Assembly (NCBI GenBank): GCA_035528275.1
Contig: DATKYV010000093.1
Span: 1-15,590 of the forward strand
Length of the DNA stretch: 15,590 bases
From: DATKYV01 sp035528275
Lineage (GTDB): Bacteria > Acidobacteriota > Terriglobia > UBA7540
Direction of reading: 5' to 3'
Shown: positions 6,975 through 12,906 of the stretch, one piece after another
How positions within the stretch are numbered: position 1 is the stretch's first letter
Layout: every line of letters starts with the position of its first letter
Translations under genes and position numbers: made by a program
The notes under the pieces: generated by a model
Database searches by the model: none
What the model was told of the DNA's origin: nothing
The model's input: only the letters and a program-made list of their open reading frames with translations

Positions 6975-8123
6975 CTACTTTGGACTCTCCCGCGAGCCTC
7001 CCTCCCCTGCCCGCTCGCGGTAGGGGGGCAAACTAACCCGAAACGTGGAGCCGACATTGACTTCGCTCTCCACGTCTATGCTTCCCCCCATTTCAGCAAC
7101 GATCTTCTTGCAGATGGGCAGCCCCAACCCCGTGCCGGCGGCTTTCTCACCCTCGCCACTCGGGATGCGAAAAAAATCGTCGAAAAGGAACGGGCGGTGC
7201 CTCTCACGAATGCCCACGCCGGTGTCCTTCACCGCAACCACAATCTGCCCTTCCTCGACCTCGGTGGAAACGCTGACACTTCCACCCGGCTTGTTGTACT
7301 TGATGGCGTTCGCGAGCAAGTTGTCAAGAAGCACGCTCAGGGAGGTGGAATCGCCTCGGACGTAGCAGGCCTTTTCGGATGGGTGCGCCTGGAGGGAGAC
7401 ACCTTGTCGCGCCGCCACCTCCTGGTGCCTCTGGAGGGCTTCGGCAACAATGGGCTGCAAATCCACCTTCGCTTGCTGGGATGCCAATCGCCCGCCTTCC
7501 ACCTTGGCCAGGGTCAACCAGTCTCTGATCAGGGCCTGCATTTCCTCGATCCGTTTCAGGCATCGCTCGAGCCACTCTTGCTGTTGGGCGCGTGCGTCCT
7601 GCCGGTCACCCAGTCGCCGCATGACATCCAAGTACTGATGGATGGCAACCAGGGGAGTCTGCAGCTGATGCGAGACAAAGGTCACAAAACGCCGCTGGAG
7701 CAAAGCGCGTTCCACTTCGTGGTGCAGCGACTCCAGCGTCAGCCGCCGGCGCTCAAGGCCCCGTTTGACGATCAAGCGAAGCTCGTCCGGGGAGAAGGGC
7801 TTGGGGAGAAAGTCATAGGCACCGCGCTTCAACGCTTCCACGGCGGTGTCGACGGTCGCGTAGCCGGTGATGACCACAACGATGATCTGGGGATCGATGC
7901 CGTGAACGCGCCCAATGACTTCCATGCCGCTGATTCCCGGCATCTTCAGGTCCACGAGCACCAGGGCTGGCCTCAACCCTGCAACACCTTCCAGCCCCTG
8001 GGCCCCGTCTTCGAAAGTCTCGACGCGGTAGCCCACCTTGGACAGGATCTTCTTGCACGAGAGCCGCATGGCGCTATCGTCGTCAATGACGGCAATCGTG
8101 TCCTCCCTGCCCGGCTCGGTCAT
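6975..8123 (-). CDS. Hybrid signalling protein: N-terminal receiver - HisKA - HATPase kinase
   Basis: This 382-residue soluble protein joins an N-terminal receiver to a histidine kinase core. The receiver (residues about 8-125) has the acidic pocket IDDDSAM (13-19), phosphoacceptor D58 in LVDLKMPG, T86 and K108 (LPKPF). The kinase has its histidine at 152 (FVSHQLQTPL), N box LLDNLLANAIKYN (265-277), G1 DTGVGI (300-305) and G2 GTGLGLPI (330-337). With no membrane segment or sensor domain, its input is probably phosphorylation of the receiver, so it may sit in the middle of a phosphorelay. I chose the ATG at 8123 because GTGAGG lies six bases upstream and it starts immediately before the receiver; the upstream extension to 8180 has no such support. 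It follows the stand-alone receiver by 72 nt on the same strand. Confidence 0.9.
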   Translation of the reverse strand: MTEPGREDTIAVIDDDSAMRLSCKKILSKVGYRVETFEDGAQGLEGVAGLRPALVLVDLKMPGISGMEVIGRVHGIDPQIIVVVITGYATVDTAVEALKRGAYDFLPKPFSPDELRLIVKRGLERRRLTLESLHHEVERALLQRRFVTFVSHQLQTPLVAIHQYLDVMRRLGDRQDARAQQQEWLERCLKRIEEMQALIRDWLTLAKVEGGRLASQQAKVDLQPIVAEALQRHQEVAARQGVSLQAHPSEKACYVRGDSTSLSVLLDNLLANAIKYNKPGGSVSVSTEVEEGQIVVAVKDTGVGIRERHRPFLFDDFFRIPSGEGEKAAGTGLGLPICKKIVAEMGGSIDVESEVNVGSTFRVSLPPYRERAGEGGSRESPK

Positions 8124-8195
8124 TGCACACCTCACCCGCGGCTCGTCGGGCCCTGCTAGCGGCCGTGGGCCAGCTTCCACTCGCGGGGGCGAGAG

Positions 8196-8597
8196 CTAGC
8201 GCACCACGACGGTTTTCAGGATCTCCAGCAGCTTGGTAAAGTCAATCGGCTTCGTCAGGTATCGATCCGGCCGAATCATCCCCACGTCGCCGGAGAACGG
8301 AAAGCGCTCGTCCGGACTCTTCTGTATGGATGACACCATGACAATCGGAATGTTCCGGCAGTCCTTGTACGCGGGCTGGTGTTTGATTGCTGCGCTGACA
8401 CTGTATCCTTCCGTCAGGCTCTCCATCATGATGTCAAGGATGATAGCGTCCGGCTTGCGCTCGGCCAACTTCGCTAGCCCCTCGTGTCCCGATGTCGCCT
8501 CGATCACCGTATACCCTTGACTCTCAAGAAAGGCTCTTACCGAGGTATTGAAATCACGGTCGTCATCGATCACAAGTACCGTAGCGGTTTCGGCCAT
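8196..8597 (-). CDS. Single-domain response regulator (stand-alone receiver)
   Basis: This 133-residue CheY-like protein consists of one receiver domain: acidic residues D11-D13 in VIDDDRDF, phosphoacceptor D55 in IILDIMMES, S89/S90 in VMVSSIQ, and K116 in YLTKPID. It has no output domain, so it must act by protein-protein contact or as a phosphate shuttle. The insertion after strand 4 (SPDERFPFSGDVGMIRPDRY) is slightly longer than in CheY. The start at 8597 is well supported by GGAGGTGAGC directly upstream. It is the first gene of the three-gene minus-strand cassette and likely shares a promoter in 8598-8996 with the two kinases downstream. Confidence 0.92.
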   Translation of the reverse strand: MAETATVLVIDDDRDFNTSVRAFLESQGYTVIEATSGHEGLAKLAERKPDAIILDIMMESLTEGYSVSAAIKHQPAYKDCRNIPIVMVSSIQKSPDERFPFSGDVGMIRPDRYLTKPIDFTKLLEILKTVVVR

Positions 8598-8734
8598 GCT
8601 CACCTCCTCGGCGCCAGGGTCTTTATGGCGCCGGCCCAAGGACATTCTCGTCCTCTTGCTGCTCGAGTCTCTCGCCTCTCGGCATCAGGTTGATGCGGCA
8701 ACATCCGCGTGCGCTGTGCCGCATGCCCGCCCAT

Positions 8735-8743
8735 CCTATAGCA
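8735..8743 (-). promoter_or_regulatory. Possible extended -10 promoter element for the signalling cassette
   Basis: On the minus strand the sequence reads TGC-TATAGG, a TGn extended -10 with four of six hexamer matches. It lies about 140 nt before the receiver start codon. I found no good -35 at the right distance, which extended -10 promoters can lack. The TGC-TA core resembles the elements before the lipoprotein and radical SAM genes. Confidence 0.3.
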
Positions 8744-8761
8744 CGTCGGTTTCCAAGTCTT

Positions 8762-8773
8762 CTGCCGCGGCAG
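8762..8773. repeat. Perfect 12-bp palindrome CTGCCGCGGCAG
   Basis: A self-complementary dodecamer lies about 20 bp upstream (on the minus strand) of the candidate -10 at 8735-8743, where an activator or repressor of the signalling cassette might bind. It could be chance in GC-rich DNA. Confidence 0.35.
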
Positions 8774-8996
8774 GTCCCGCTACCGACCTGTGAAGGGGCC
8801 CCCGTCGCCGGGAGATTTGCTGACAAAGAGAATCCTGAGTACAGACGTCCTGAGAGCTATGGGGCGCCGCCGTCGGAGCGTGTCAAGAATGTCGCCAAGT
8901 ACGGGAATCCGGGAAGGGGCCGGGGGAGAAATCAGGCCAAGAGCGCAGATTGAATGTTTGTGTCCTCCTGTGGTAATCCTAGACCGAACCCAATTG

Positions 8997-9947
8997 ATGA
9001 GCCGATTAGACAATTTCATCCAGGATATTGCTGCCTTCAGGTGGAGCCGGCGCGAATTTCTTCGCGCGCTGGGTTACGGCACGCTTGGGTCCGGCGCGGC
9101 CGCGGCATCGCTGGTGAACCTTTGGTCCGCGCGCGGAGCTCCGCCGGCGGCAATGCCCCGCATAGAAGCGCAGGAGGATAGCGTACAGAAATCCCTGCCG
9201 GAAAGGATTGAGACCCTTCCCATCGGCGACAGCACAATACAGGTTCGAATTGTCGGCGACTTGAGCTCGCCCATCCGCTACGTGGTCATCCACGGGGACG
9301 AGGAGACCGCGCCCCAGGCCGCGGAGCTGCACCTTCAGCGCTACGGCGGCGCGCTCATCCAACTTGTAAACCCCGGCAAGCGGCTGGTGACCTTTCGTTT
9401 GCCCGAACTCCGGTTTACCTACGATTTTGATCCCAACCGCATTTTCACCCGAACCGGGCTGGAACGAACCTTGAGGGCGCGGAACCGTCGTACGCGGCAG
9501 AGCCGATTCCCGCGGCTCTTCGCGGCGGTGCAGGAATTCGCCGACCGCTTTTTGAATCTGCTGGTGGAACCGCGGGTGAAAGGCCAGGGGTTGATCGCCG
9601 TCCACAACAACGGAACGAGCCCCAATTCGGATTTTTCCTTCGAGACCTTCGTCAACTCGCGCGGCTACTTTCCGGGGGTCGAAGCCATGCAGTACCGGCG
9701 CAACCACTCGCCCTATAATTTGTTTGTGGTGACGGACGCCGCAGACTACGATGCGCTGGCGGCTCGCGGTTTGAACGTGGTCCTCGAGAACAGTGAACTG
9801 GCTTCCGACGACGGCTCGCTTTCAGTATTCTGCGGAAGGCAGCGCATCCGCTACGCCAATGTTGAAGGCCGAATGGGAGAAGTCGGGAAGCACGTGGAGA
9901 TGCTCGACACGTTGCGAGAGATCTGGAACGCAAGCCTCGGGGCGTGA
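8997..9947 (+). CDS. Tat-exported putative zinc hydrolase, M14/AstE (zinc carboxypeptidase)-like
   Basis: This 316-residue protein has a twin-arginine signal, WSRREFLRALG (R18, R19), followed by a hydrophobic Ala/Gly stretch to about residue 50, so the folded enzyme is probably exported. The mature part resembles the M14/succinylglutamate desuccinylase fold. VVIHGDEETA has H99 and E102 as an HxxE zinc pair, FDPNRIF (144-150) matches the substrate-binding NR block, and H203 in LIAVHNNGT would be the third zinc ligand, 101 residues after E102, as in that superfamily. A glutamate in VVLENSE (261-267) might be catalytic. No Shine-Dalgarno is obvious at the ATG; an in-frame extension to 8790 would bury the signal peptide and is rejected. 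It is 26 nt before the nitrilase gene, so the two are likely co-transcribed. The fold assignment is from motif spacing only; the substrate is unknown. Confidence 0.72.
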   Translation: MSRLDNFIQDIAAFRWSRREFLRALGYGTLGSGAAAASLVNLWSARGAPPAAMPRIEAQEDSVQKSLPERIETLPIGDSTIQVRIVGDLSSPIRYVVIHGDEETAPQAAELHLQRYGGALIQLVNPGKRLVTFRLPELRFTYDFDPNRIFTRTGLERTLRARNRRTRQSRFPRLFAAVQEFADRFLNLLVEPRVKGQGLIAVHNNGTSPNSDFSFETFVNSRGYFPGVEAMQYRRNHSPYNLFVVTDAADYDALAARGLNVVLENSELASDDGSLSVFCGRQRIRYANVEGRMGEVGKHVEMLDTLREIWNASLGA

Positions 9948-9973
9948 CGAGCGTGGGGAGAAGGGAGGCGTAA

Positions 9974-10864
9974 ATGTTGGAACGAATTCGAGTGGGGGCA
10001 CTGCAATATTTCATCCGTCCCGTCCAGACGTTCGACCAGTTTCGCGACCAGGTGGAAGCCCTGGTCGAGACGGTGGCGGACTATTCGTGCCACTTGATGG
10101 TCTTTCCGGAGTATTTCACCATCCAGCTTCTCACCCTGGGAAACGTCAAGCGCCCGATCAGCGAGCAGGTTCGCGACCTCACCAAACAGGTCCCGCGCTT
10201 TCTGGAATTGATGGAGAGTCTGGCGAAGAAGAATCGCATTTACATCGTGGCGGGAAGTATCTTGACGATGGGAAATGGCGACGAAGCCATCTACAACGAT
10301 TCCTATTTTTTCAGCCCCTCGGGCAAGCACGGTTTCCAGGGCAAGCTGCACATGACGCGCTTCGAGAAGGATGATTGGAAGGTTTCGGCGCGATCCAAGC
10401 TGCGGCTTTTCGAAACCGATTTCGGCAAGGTGGCTATCGCCATCTGCTACGACGTGGAGTTTCCGGAAATCGCCCGCGCCGCGGCGCGCCAGGGCGCGCA
10501 TATTCTGCTGGTGCCGAGCTGCACGGACGACCGCCAGGGTTTCCTGCGCGTGCGCTACTGTTCTCAGGCGCGTTCCATCGAAAACCACATGTACGTGGTG
10601 CAGGCGCACACCGTGGGCTCGCTGCCCATGGTTCCGGCGGTTTCGTTGAACTACGGCCAGGCGGCGATTCTCACGCCCAGCGATTTCGCTTTTTCGCGCG
10701 ACGGAATTCTCGCCGAGGGTACCATCAATACGGAAATGGTCGTCATCGGCGAGCTCAACCTCAGGACGATCGAAGAAGCGCGCTCGAGCGGGACCGTGCT
10801 GCCGCTGCTCGACAGCGTCCGAACGGCGGAAATCGTCTCCCAAAGCGAAGTCGTGACGTTATGA
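9974..10864 (+). CDS. Carbon-nitrogen hydrolase (nitrilase superfamily amidohydrolase)
   Basis: This 296-residue cytoplasmic enzyme cleaves a non-peptide C-N bond in an amide-like substrate. The nitrilase triad is clear: E46 in MVFPEYF, K124 in FQGKLHMTRFE, and nucleophile C158 in AICYDVEFPE. The length is typical of the family. An excellent ribosome-binding site (AGGGAGG, five bases before ATG) fixes the start. The stop overlaps the GNAT start by ATGA. The KLHMTRFE and CYDVEFPE blocks, together with the GNAT partner, point to the subgroup in which a GNAT domain and this hydrolase are fused in one chain (for example YhcX of Bacillus). The physiological substrate is unknown. Genes downstream of a Tat-exported hydrolase could process products returning to the cytoplasm, but that is speculative. 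Confidence 0.93.
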   Translation: MLERIRVGALQYFIRPVQTFDQFRDQVEALVETVADYSCHLMVFPEYFTIQLLTLGNVKRPISEQVRDLTKQVPRFLELMESLAKKNRIYIVAGSILTMGNGDEAIYNDSYFFSPSGKHGFQGKLHMTRFEKDDWKVSARSKLRLFETDFGKVAIAICYDVEFPEIARAAARQGAHILLVPSCTDDRQGFLRVRYCSQARSIENHMYVVQAHTVGSLPMVPAVSLNYGQAAILTPSDFAFSRDGILAEGTINTEMVVIGELNLRTIEEARSSGTVLPLLDSVRTAEIVSQSEVVTL

Positions 10865-11577
10865 GCACCGCGCCGCGCGCCCAGATCATCGTGCGCAACA
10901 CCCGGCCGGAAGATTTTTCCGCCATCATGGAGCTTTGCGGCGAAGTCTACCCGACGGCGCCTCCTTGGACGCCCGTACAACTGGAGTCCCATCTGCGGGT
11001 GTTTCCCGAAGGGCAGTTCGTGGCCGTGGACCAGACCACGCAGCGCCTGGTGGGCATGGCAGCCAGCCTGATCGTCTGGTGGGACGACTACGACTCGCAC
11101 ACCACGTGGCGGGACTTCACGGATCGCGGCTTGTTCACCAACCACGACCCGGAAAACGGCCGGACGCTTTACGGCGCGGAGGTCATGGTTCGGCCTTTAC
11201 GGCAGGGACGAGGCGTCGGCAAGAAGATCTATCAGGCGCGCCGCGACCTCGTCGAGCGACTGGGCCTTCTGCGCATCCGGGCGGGCGCGCGGCTGCGCGG
11301 CTATCACCGGCACGCCAAACATATGTCGGCGGAAGAATACGTGATTCGCGTGGTGCGCGGGGAACTCCGCGATCCCACGCTGAGCTTCCAGCTCAAGCAG
11401 AGCTTTCACGTGCTCGCCGTCGTCTCCGGCTACCTGCTCCACGACCCGGAGAGCCTGGGTTACGCCGCCGTCATCGAGTGGCTCAACCCGCTGGTCGCCA
11501 CTTCCGCCGACTTCGCCGGACGCGATCCCCGGTTCCAACCGAAGCCGCCCCAGCCGCCACCTCCGGTTACAGCTTAA
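10861..11577 (+). CDS. GNAT-family N-acetyltransferase, partner of the nitrilase
   Basis: This 238-residue GNAT protein transfers an acetyl group from acetyl-CoA to an amine. The N-terminal part starts IIVRNTRPEDFSAIMELC, the usual beta1-alpha1 of the fold. The central strand YGAEVMVRP leads into the CoA pyrophosphate loop RQGRGVG (114-120) and the helix KKIYQARRDL. Beyond the core is an extra block, with YHRHAKHMSAEEYV and DPTLSFQL, known from GNAT domains fused to nitrilases. The protein ends in a Pro-rich tail. Its ATG overlaps the nitrilase stop by four bases, so the two products are made from one message and may form a complex. Substrate unknown. An open frame that extends back to 10375 only shadows the nitrilase gene. 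Confidence 0.9.
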   Translation: MSTAPRAQIIVRNTRPEDFSAIMELCGEVYPTAPPWTPVQLESHLRVFPEGQFVAVDQTTQRLVGMAASLIVWWDDYDSHTTWRDFTDRGLFTNHDPENGRTLYGAEVMVRPLRQGRGVGKKIYQARRDLVERLGLLRIRAGARLRGYHRHAKHMSAEEYVIRVVRGELRDPTLSFQLKQSFHVLAVVSGYLLHDPESLGYAAVIEWLNPLVATSADFAGRDPRFQPKPPQPPPPVTA

Positions 11578-11590
11578 CGGGCCAACGTTT

Positions 11591-11627
11591 CTCGCGTGCC
11601 AGGTTCCCCGAAGGGGAACAACGCGAG
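11591..11627. repeat. Two-part extragenic hairpin after the GNAT gene
   Basis: CTCGCGT (11591-11597) pairs with ACGCGAG (11621-11627), and inside it GTTCCCC (11603-11609) pairs with GGGGAAC (11613-11619) around a GAA loop. The structure starts 14 nt after the GNAT stop. It may end or stabilise the transcript, but no U-run follows. Confidence 0.6.
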
Positions 11628-11632
11628 GGTTT

Positions 11633-11651
11633 CCGGGGGCGCTGCCCCCGG
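11633..11651. repeat. Extragenic hairpin, perfect 8-bp GC stem
   Basis: CCGGGGGC pairs with GCCCCCGG around a GCT loop. It follows the previous hairpin by five bases, so the two may stack in the RNA. Confidence 0.55.
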
Positions 11652-11688
11652 CTATTCAGATTGGGACCTTGCGGGTTTCCTACTGTAG

Positions 11689-11740
11689 CGGCGGTGTCCC
11701 CACCGCCGATCTTACTGAAAATCCCGGAGCGGCGATGGGG
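11689..11740. repeat. Extragenic element with two alternative stems
   Basis: CGGCGGTG (11689-11696) pairs perfectly with CACCGCCG (11701-11708). The right arm, extended to CCCCACCGCCG (11698-11708), can instead pair with CGGCGATGGGG (11730-11740) with one mismatch. The two folds exclude each other. The sequence looks like a dispersed extragenic repeat, but the switch-like arrangement is real in the sequence. Confidence 0.5.
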
Positions 11741-11741
11741 A

Positions 11742-11757
11742 TCCGTCGGCTGACGGA
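11742..11757. repeat. Palindrome TCCGTCGGCTGACGGA, copy 1
   Basis: TCCGTC and GACGGA form a 6-bp stem around GGCT. The core CCGTCGGCTGACGG recurs at 12488-12505 on the other side of the lipoprotein gene, which suggests a dispersed repeat family. Confidence 0.55.
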
Positions 11758-11780
11758 CTACAACAAAGTCGGCAAAAGCC

Positions 11781-11803
11781 GCGGAGTTGACGACCAACTC
11801 TGC
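11781..11803. repeat. Extragenic hairpin, 9-bp stem
   Basis: GCGGAGTTG (11781-11789) pairs with CAACTCTGC (11795-11803) with one G-U wobble around ACGAC. It lies just before a weak terminator-like U-run. Confidence 0.45.
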
Positions 11804-11814
11804 GCTTGTATCTA

Positions 11815-11833
11815 CCTTGCTTCGGGGTTTTTT
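11815..11833 (+). terminator. Weak intrinsic terminator candidate for the hydrolase/nitrilase/GNAT operon
   Basis: A short stem CCTTG/CGGGG with two G-U pairs and a CTT loop is followed directly by six T residues (11828-11833). The stem is weak alone but follows several strong hairpins downstream of the GNAT gene. Confidence 0.3.
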
Positions 11834-11882
11834 CTGTAGCCAGGGACCGGGCGCGTAAAGTGGCGCGAACTTCAGAGGTCCA

Positions 11883-11891
11883 TGCTAAGAT
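11883..11891 (+). promoter_or_regulatory. Candidate extended -10 promoter of the lipoprotein gene
   Basis: TGC-TAAGAT is a TGn extended -10 with four of six hexamer matches. It would start transcription near 11898, giving a leader of about 44 nt that ends in a strong ribosome-binding site. No -35 is evident. The radical SAM gene has nearly the same element (TGC-TAGAAT). Confidence 0.4.
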
Positions 11892-11941
11892 AGCGTGCAT
11901 TCCTCAGGTTTGAGACTGAATGCGCCCCAAGGAGGTGCTCT

Positions 11942-12454
11942 ATGGGACGGCTTCGAATATTCGTGAAGTTGGCAATTCCGATCGGACTTCTGGCTTTCCT
12001 CGTGGCGTGTACGCAAACGCAGGCACCCGCTCCGCCCGACACGCGGGCGGCCGATGCGGCGACGCTCCGCGATTTGGATGCCCAATGGTCGAAGGTAACC
12101 ACCGCCAAAGACGTCGAGGGGTTTGTCGGATTCTACACCGACGACGCAATGCTGTTTCCTCCCAATGCCTCGATGGTCACGGGAAAAGAGGCCATCCGCA
12201 AGTGGGCAACCGAGATGATGGCGAACCCCGGCTTTGCGATGGGCTGGCAAGTCACCAAAGCGGAAGCAGCCCGGTCGAGCGACCTGGGTTACACGATTGG
12301 GACGTACGAACTCACACTCCACGATCCAAAAGGGAAGCCCGTTTCTGATCGAGGAAAGTACTTAACCGTGTGGAAGAAGCAGGCTGACGGCACCTGGAAG
12401 GTCGCGGCCGATATTTCCAATTCCGATCTGCCGGCCGCCGGCGCCGCGCATTAG
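11942..12454 (+). CDS. Putative lipoprotein with DUF4440/SnoaL-like (NTF2-fold) domain
   Basis: This 170-residue secreted protein begins with a lipoprotein signal: MGRLRIFVK, a hydrophobic stretch, and the lipobox LVAC with C23 as the lipidated cysteine, then a Pro/Ala linker. The mature domain (about 40-162) has the DUF4440 pattern. It starts with an alpha helix (LRDLDAQWSKVTTAKDVEGF), then YTDDAMLFPPNA, GKEAIRKWATEMM, and C-terminal strands ending in GKYLTVWKKQADGTWKVAAD. Such NTF2-like domains bind small ligands or catalyse isomerisation; no function is assigned here. The start is fixed by GGAGGTG four bases upstream. It stands alone between two hairpin-rich intergenic regions, so it is probably monocistronic with its own promoter. 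Confidence 0.88.
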   Translation: MGRLRIFVKLAIPIGLLAFLVACTQTQAPAPPDTRAADAATLRDLDAQWSKVTTAKDVEGFVGFYTDDAMLFPPNASMVTGKEAIRKWATEMMANPGFAMGWQVTKAEAARSSDLGYTIGTYELTLHDPKGKPVSDRGKYLTVWKKQADGTWKVAADISNSDLPAAGAAH

Positions 12455-12486
12455 CTGGCAGCCACGGTTAATTCACGTCTGGAATC

Positions 12487-12506
12487 AACCCGTCGGCTGA
12501 CGGGTT
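12487..12506 (+). terminator. Hairpin after the lipoprotein gene, copy 2 of the CCGTCGGCTGACGG palindrome
   Basis: AACCCGTC pairs perfectly with GACGGGTT around GGCT, 32 nt after the stop codon, followed by CTTGG rather than a clean U-run. It could terminate the transcript or just be a member of the dispersed palindrome seen at 11742-11757. Confidence 0.4.
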
Positions 12507-12520
12507 CTTGGACGCCACAA

Positions 12521-12553
12521 TAGGCACGGTCCCGCAGAGCGGGACTGTGCCTA
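12521..12553. repeat. Long extragenic hairpin, 15-bp stem
   Basis: TAGGCACGGTCCCGC (12521-12535) pairs with GCGGGACTGTGCCTA (12539-12553) with one G-U, around an AGA loop. It is the longest stem in the window and would fold very stably in RNA. Confidence 0.65.
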
Positions 12554-12606
12554 GCCGCTTTCCGGCCTTGCGGCTTTTCCTGCAGTGGTGGGGTTCCCGC
12601 CGCCGT

Positions 12607-12630
12607 AGGGGCACGGCCCGCCGTGCCCCT
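12607..12630. repeat. Extragenic palindrome, perfect 11-bp arms
   Basis: AGGGGCACGGC (12607-12617) and GCCGTGCCCCT (12620-12630) are exact complements two bases apart. It is followed by TTCAAAAATC. This type of GGGGCACGG palindrome looks like a high-copy extragenic repeat. Confidence 0.6.
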
Positions 12631-12691
12631 TCAAAAATCGCAACGCCCTATCTCCTGACAGCCGACACCTGCCACGTGTTTTGTGGAACCC

Positions 12692-12740
12692 TGAGGGTCT
12701 GAGATCCTCAATCATGTGTGCTCAACCGGGCACACCTGAG
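12692..12740. repeat. Two adjacent inverted repeats upstream of the radical SAM gene
   Basis: TGAGGGTCT (12692-12700) mirrors AGATCCTCA (12702-12710) with one mismatch. Next to it GTGTGC (12716-12721) pairs with GCACAC (12730-12735), enclosed by CTCA/TGAG (12707-12710 and 12737-12740). They lie upstream of the candidate -10, so they would act as DNA operators rather than as leader RNA. Confidence 0.4.
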
Positions 12741-12852
12741 AATGTCTGCACCATCCGGCGAATCACCCCTGGCTATCCGCTGCGGACATTATGACCGAAA
12801 CGATTTCCAGACTCCACTCGGCAGAAACCGGGGCTGGGATCGTGGCCAACCG

Positions 12853-12861
12853 TGCTAGAAT
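12853..12861 (+). promoter_or_regulatory. Candidate extended -10 promoter of the radical SAM gene
   Basis: TGC-TAGAAT is an extended -10 with five of six hexamer matches. It would start transcription near 12868, about 40 nt before the chosen ATG. No clear -35 was found. Confidence 0.45.
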
Positions 12862-12906
12862 GACCTGAGCCTGCCTGCTGCAATTCAGCGGAAAGTGACG
12901 GCCGTG

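Larger units (their letters stand above)
8598..8996. other. Divergent intergenic region between receiver gene and Tat-exported hydrolase gene
   Basis: This 399-base region should contain the promoters of the minus-strand signalling cassette and the plus-strand hydrolase operon. Visible elements are a possible extended -10 on the minus strand (8735-8743) and a 12-bp palindrome (8762-8773). A weak plus-strand pair, TTGAAT at 8950-8955 and TAATCC at 8974-8979, is too far from consensus to call. I see no convincing coding region in it. Confidence 0.55.

Noticed and set aside
6819..8159. 446-residue plus-strand open frame across the hybrid kinase gene
   Set aside because: The opposite strand encodes intact receiver and kinase motifs; this frame is low-complexity and His/Gln/Pro-rich with no family signature.
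8790..8996. N-terminal extension of the Tat-exported hydrolase by 69 residues
   Set aside because: It would place the twin-arginine motif near residue 87, too far inside for an export signal.
9851..10843. 330-residue minus-strand open frame across the nitrilase gene
   Set aside because: It is antisense to a complete catalytic triad and looks like a GC-driven shadow.
10375..10860. Upstream part of the 400-residue frame that contains the GNAT protein
   Set aside because: It is out of frame with, and fully inside, the nitrilase gene; the GNAT homology starts at the ATG that overlaps the nitrilase stop.
11578..12906. CRISPR array or tandem repeat array
   Set aside because: The many palindromes here differ in sequence and spacing; there is no regular repeat-spacer pattern.
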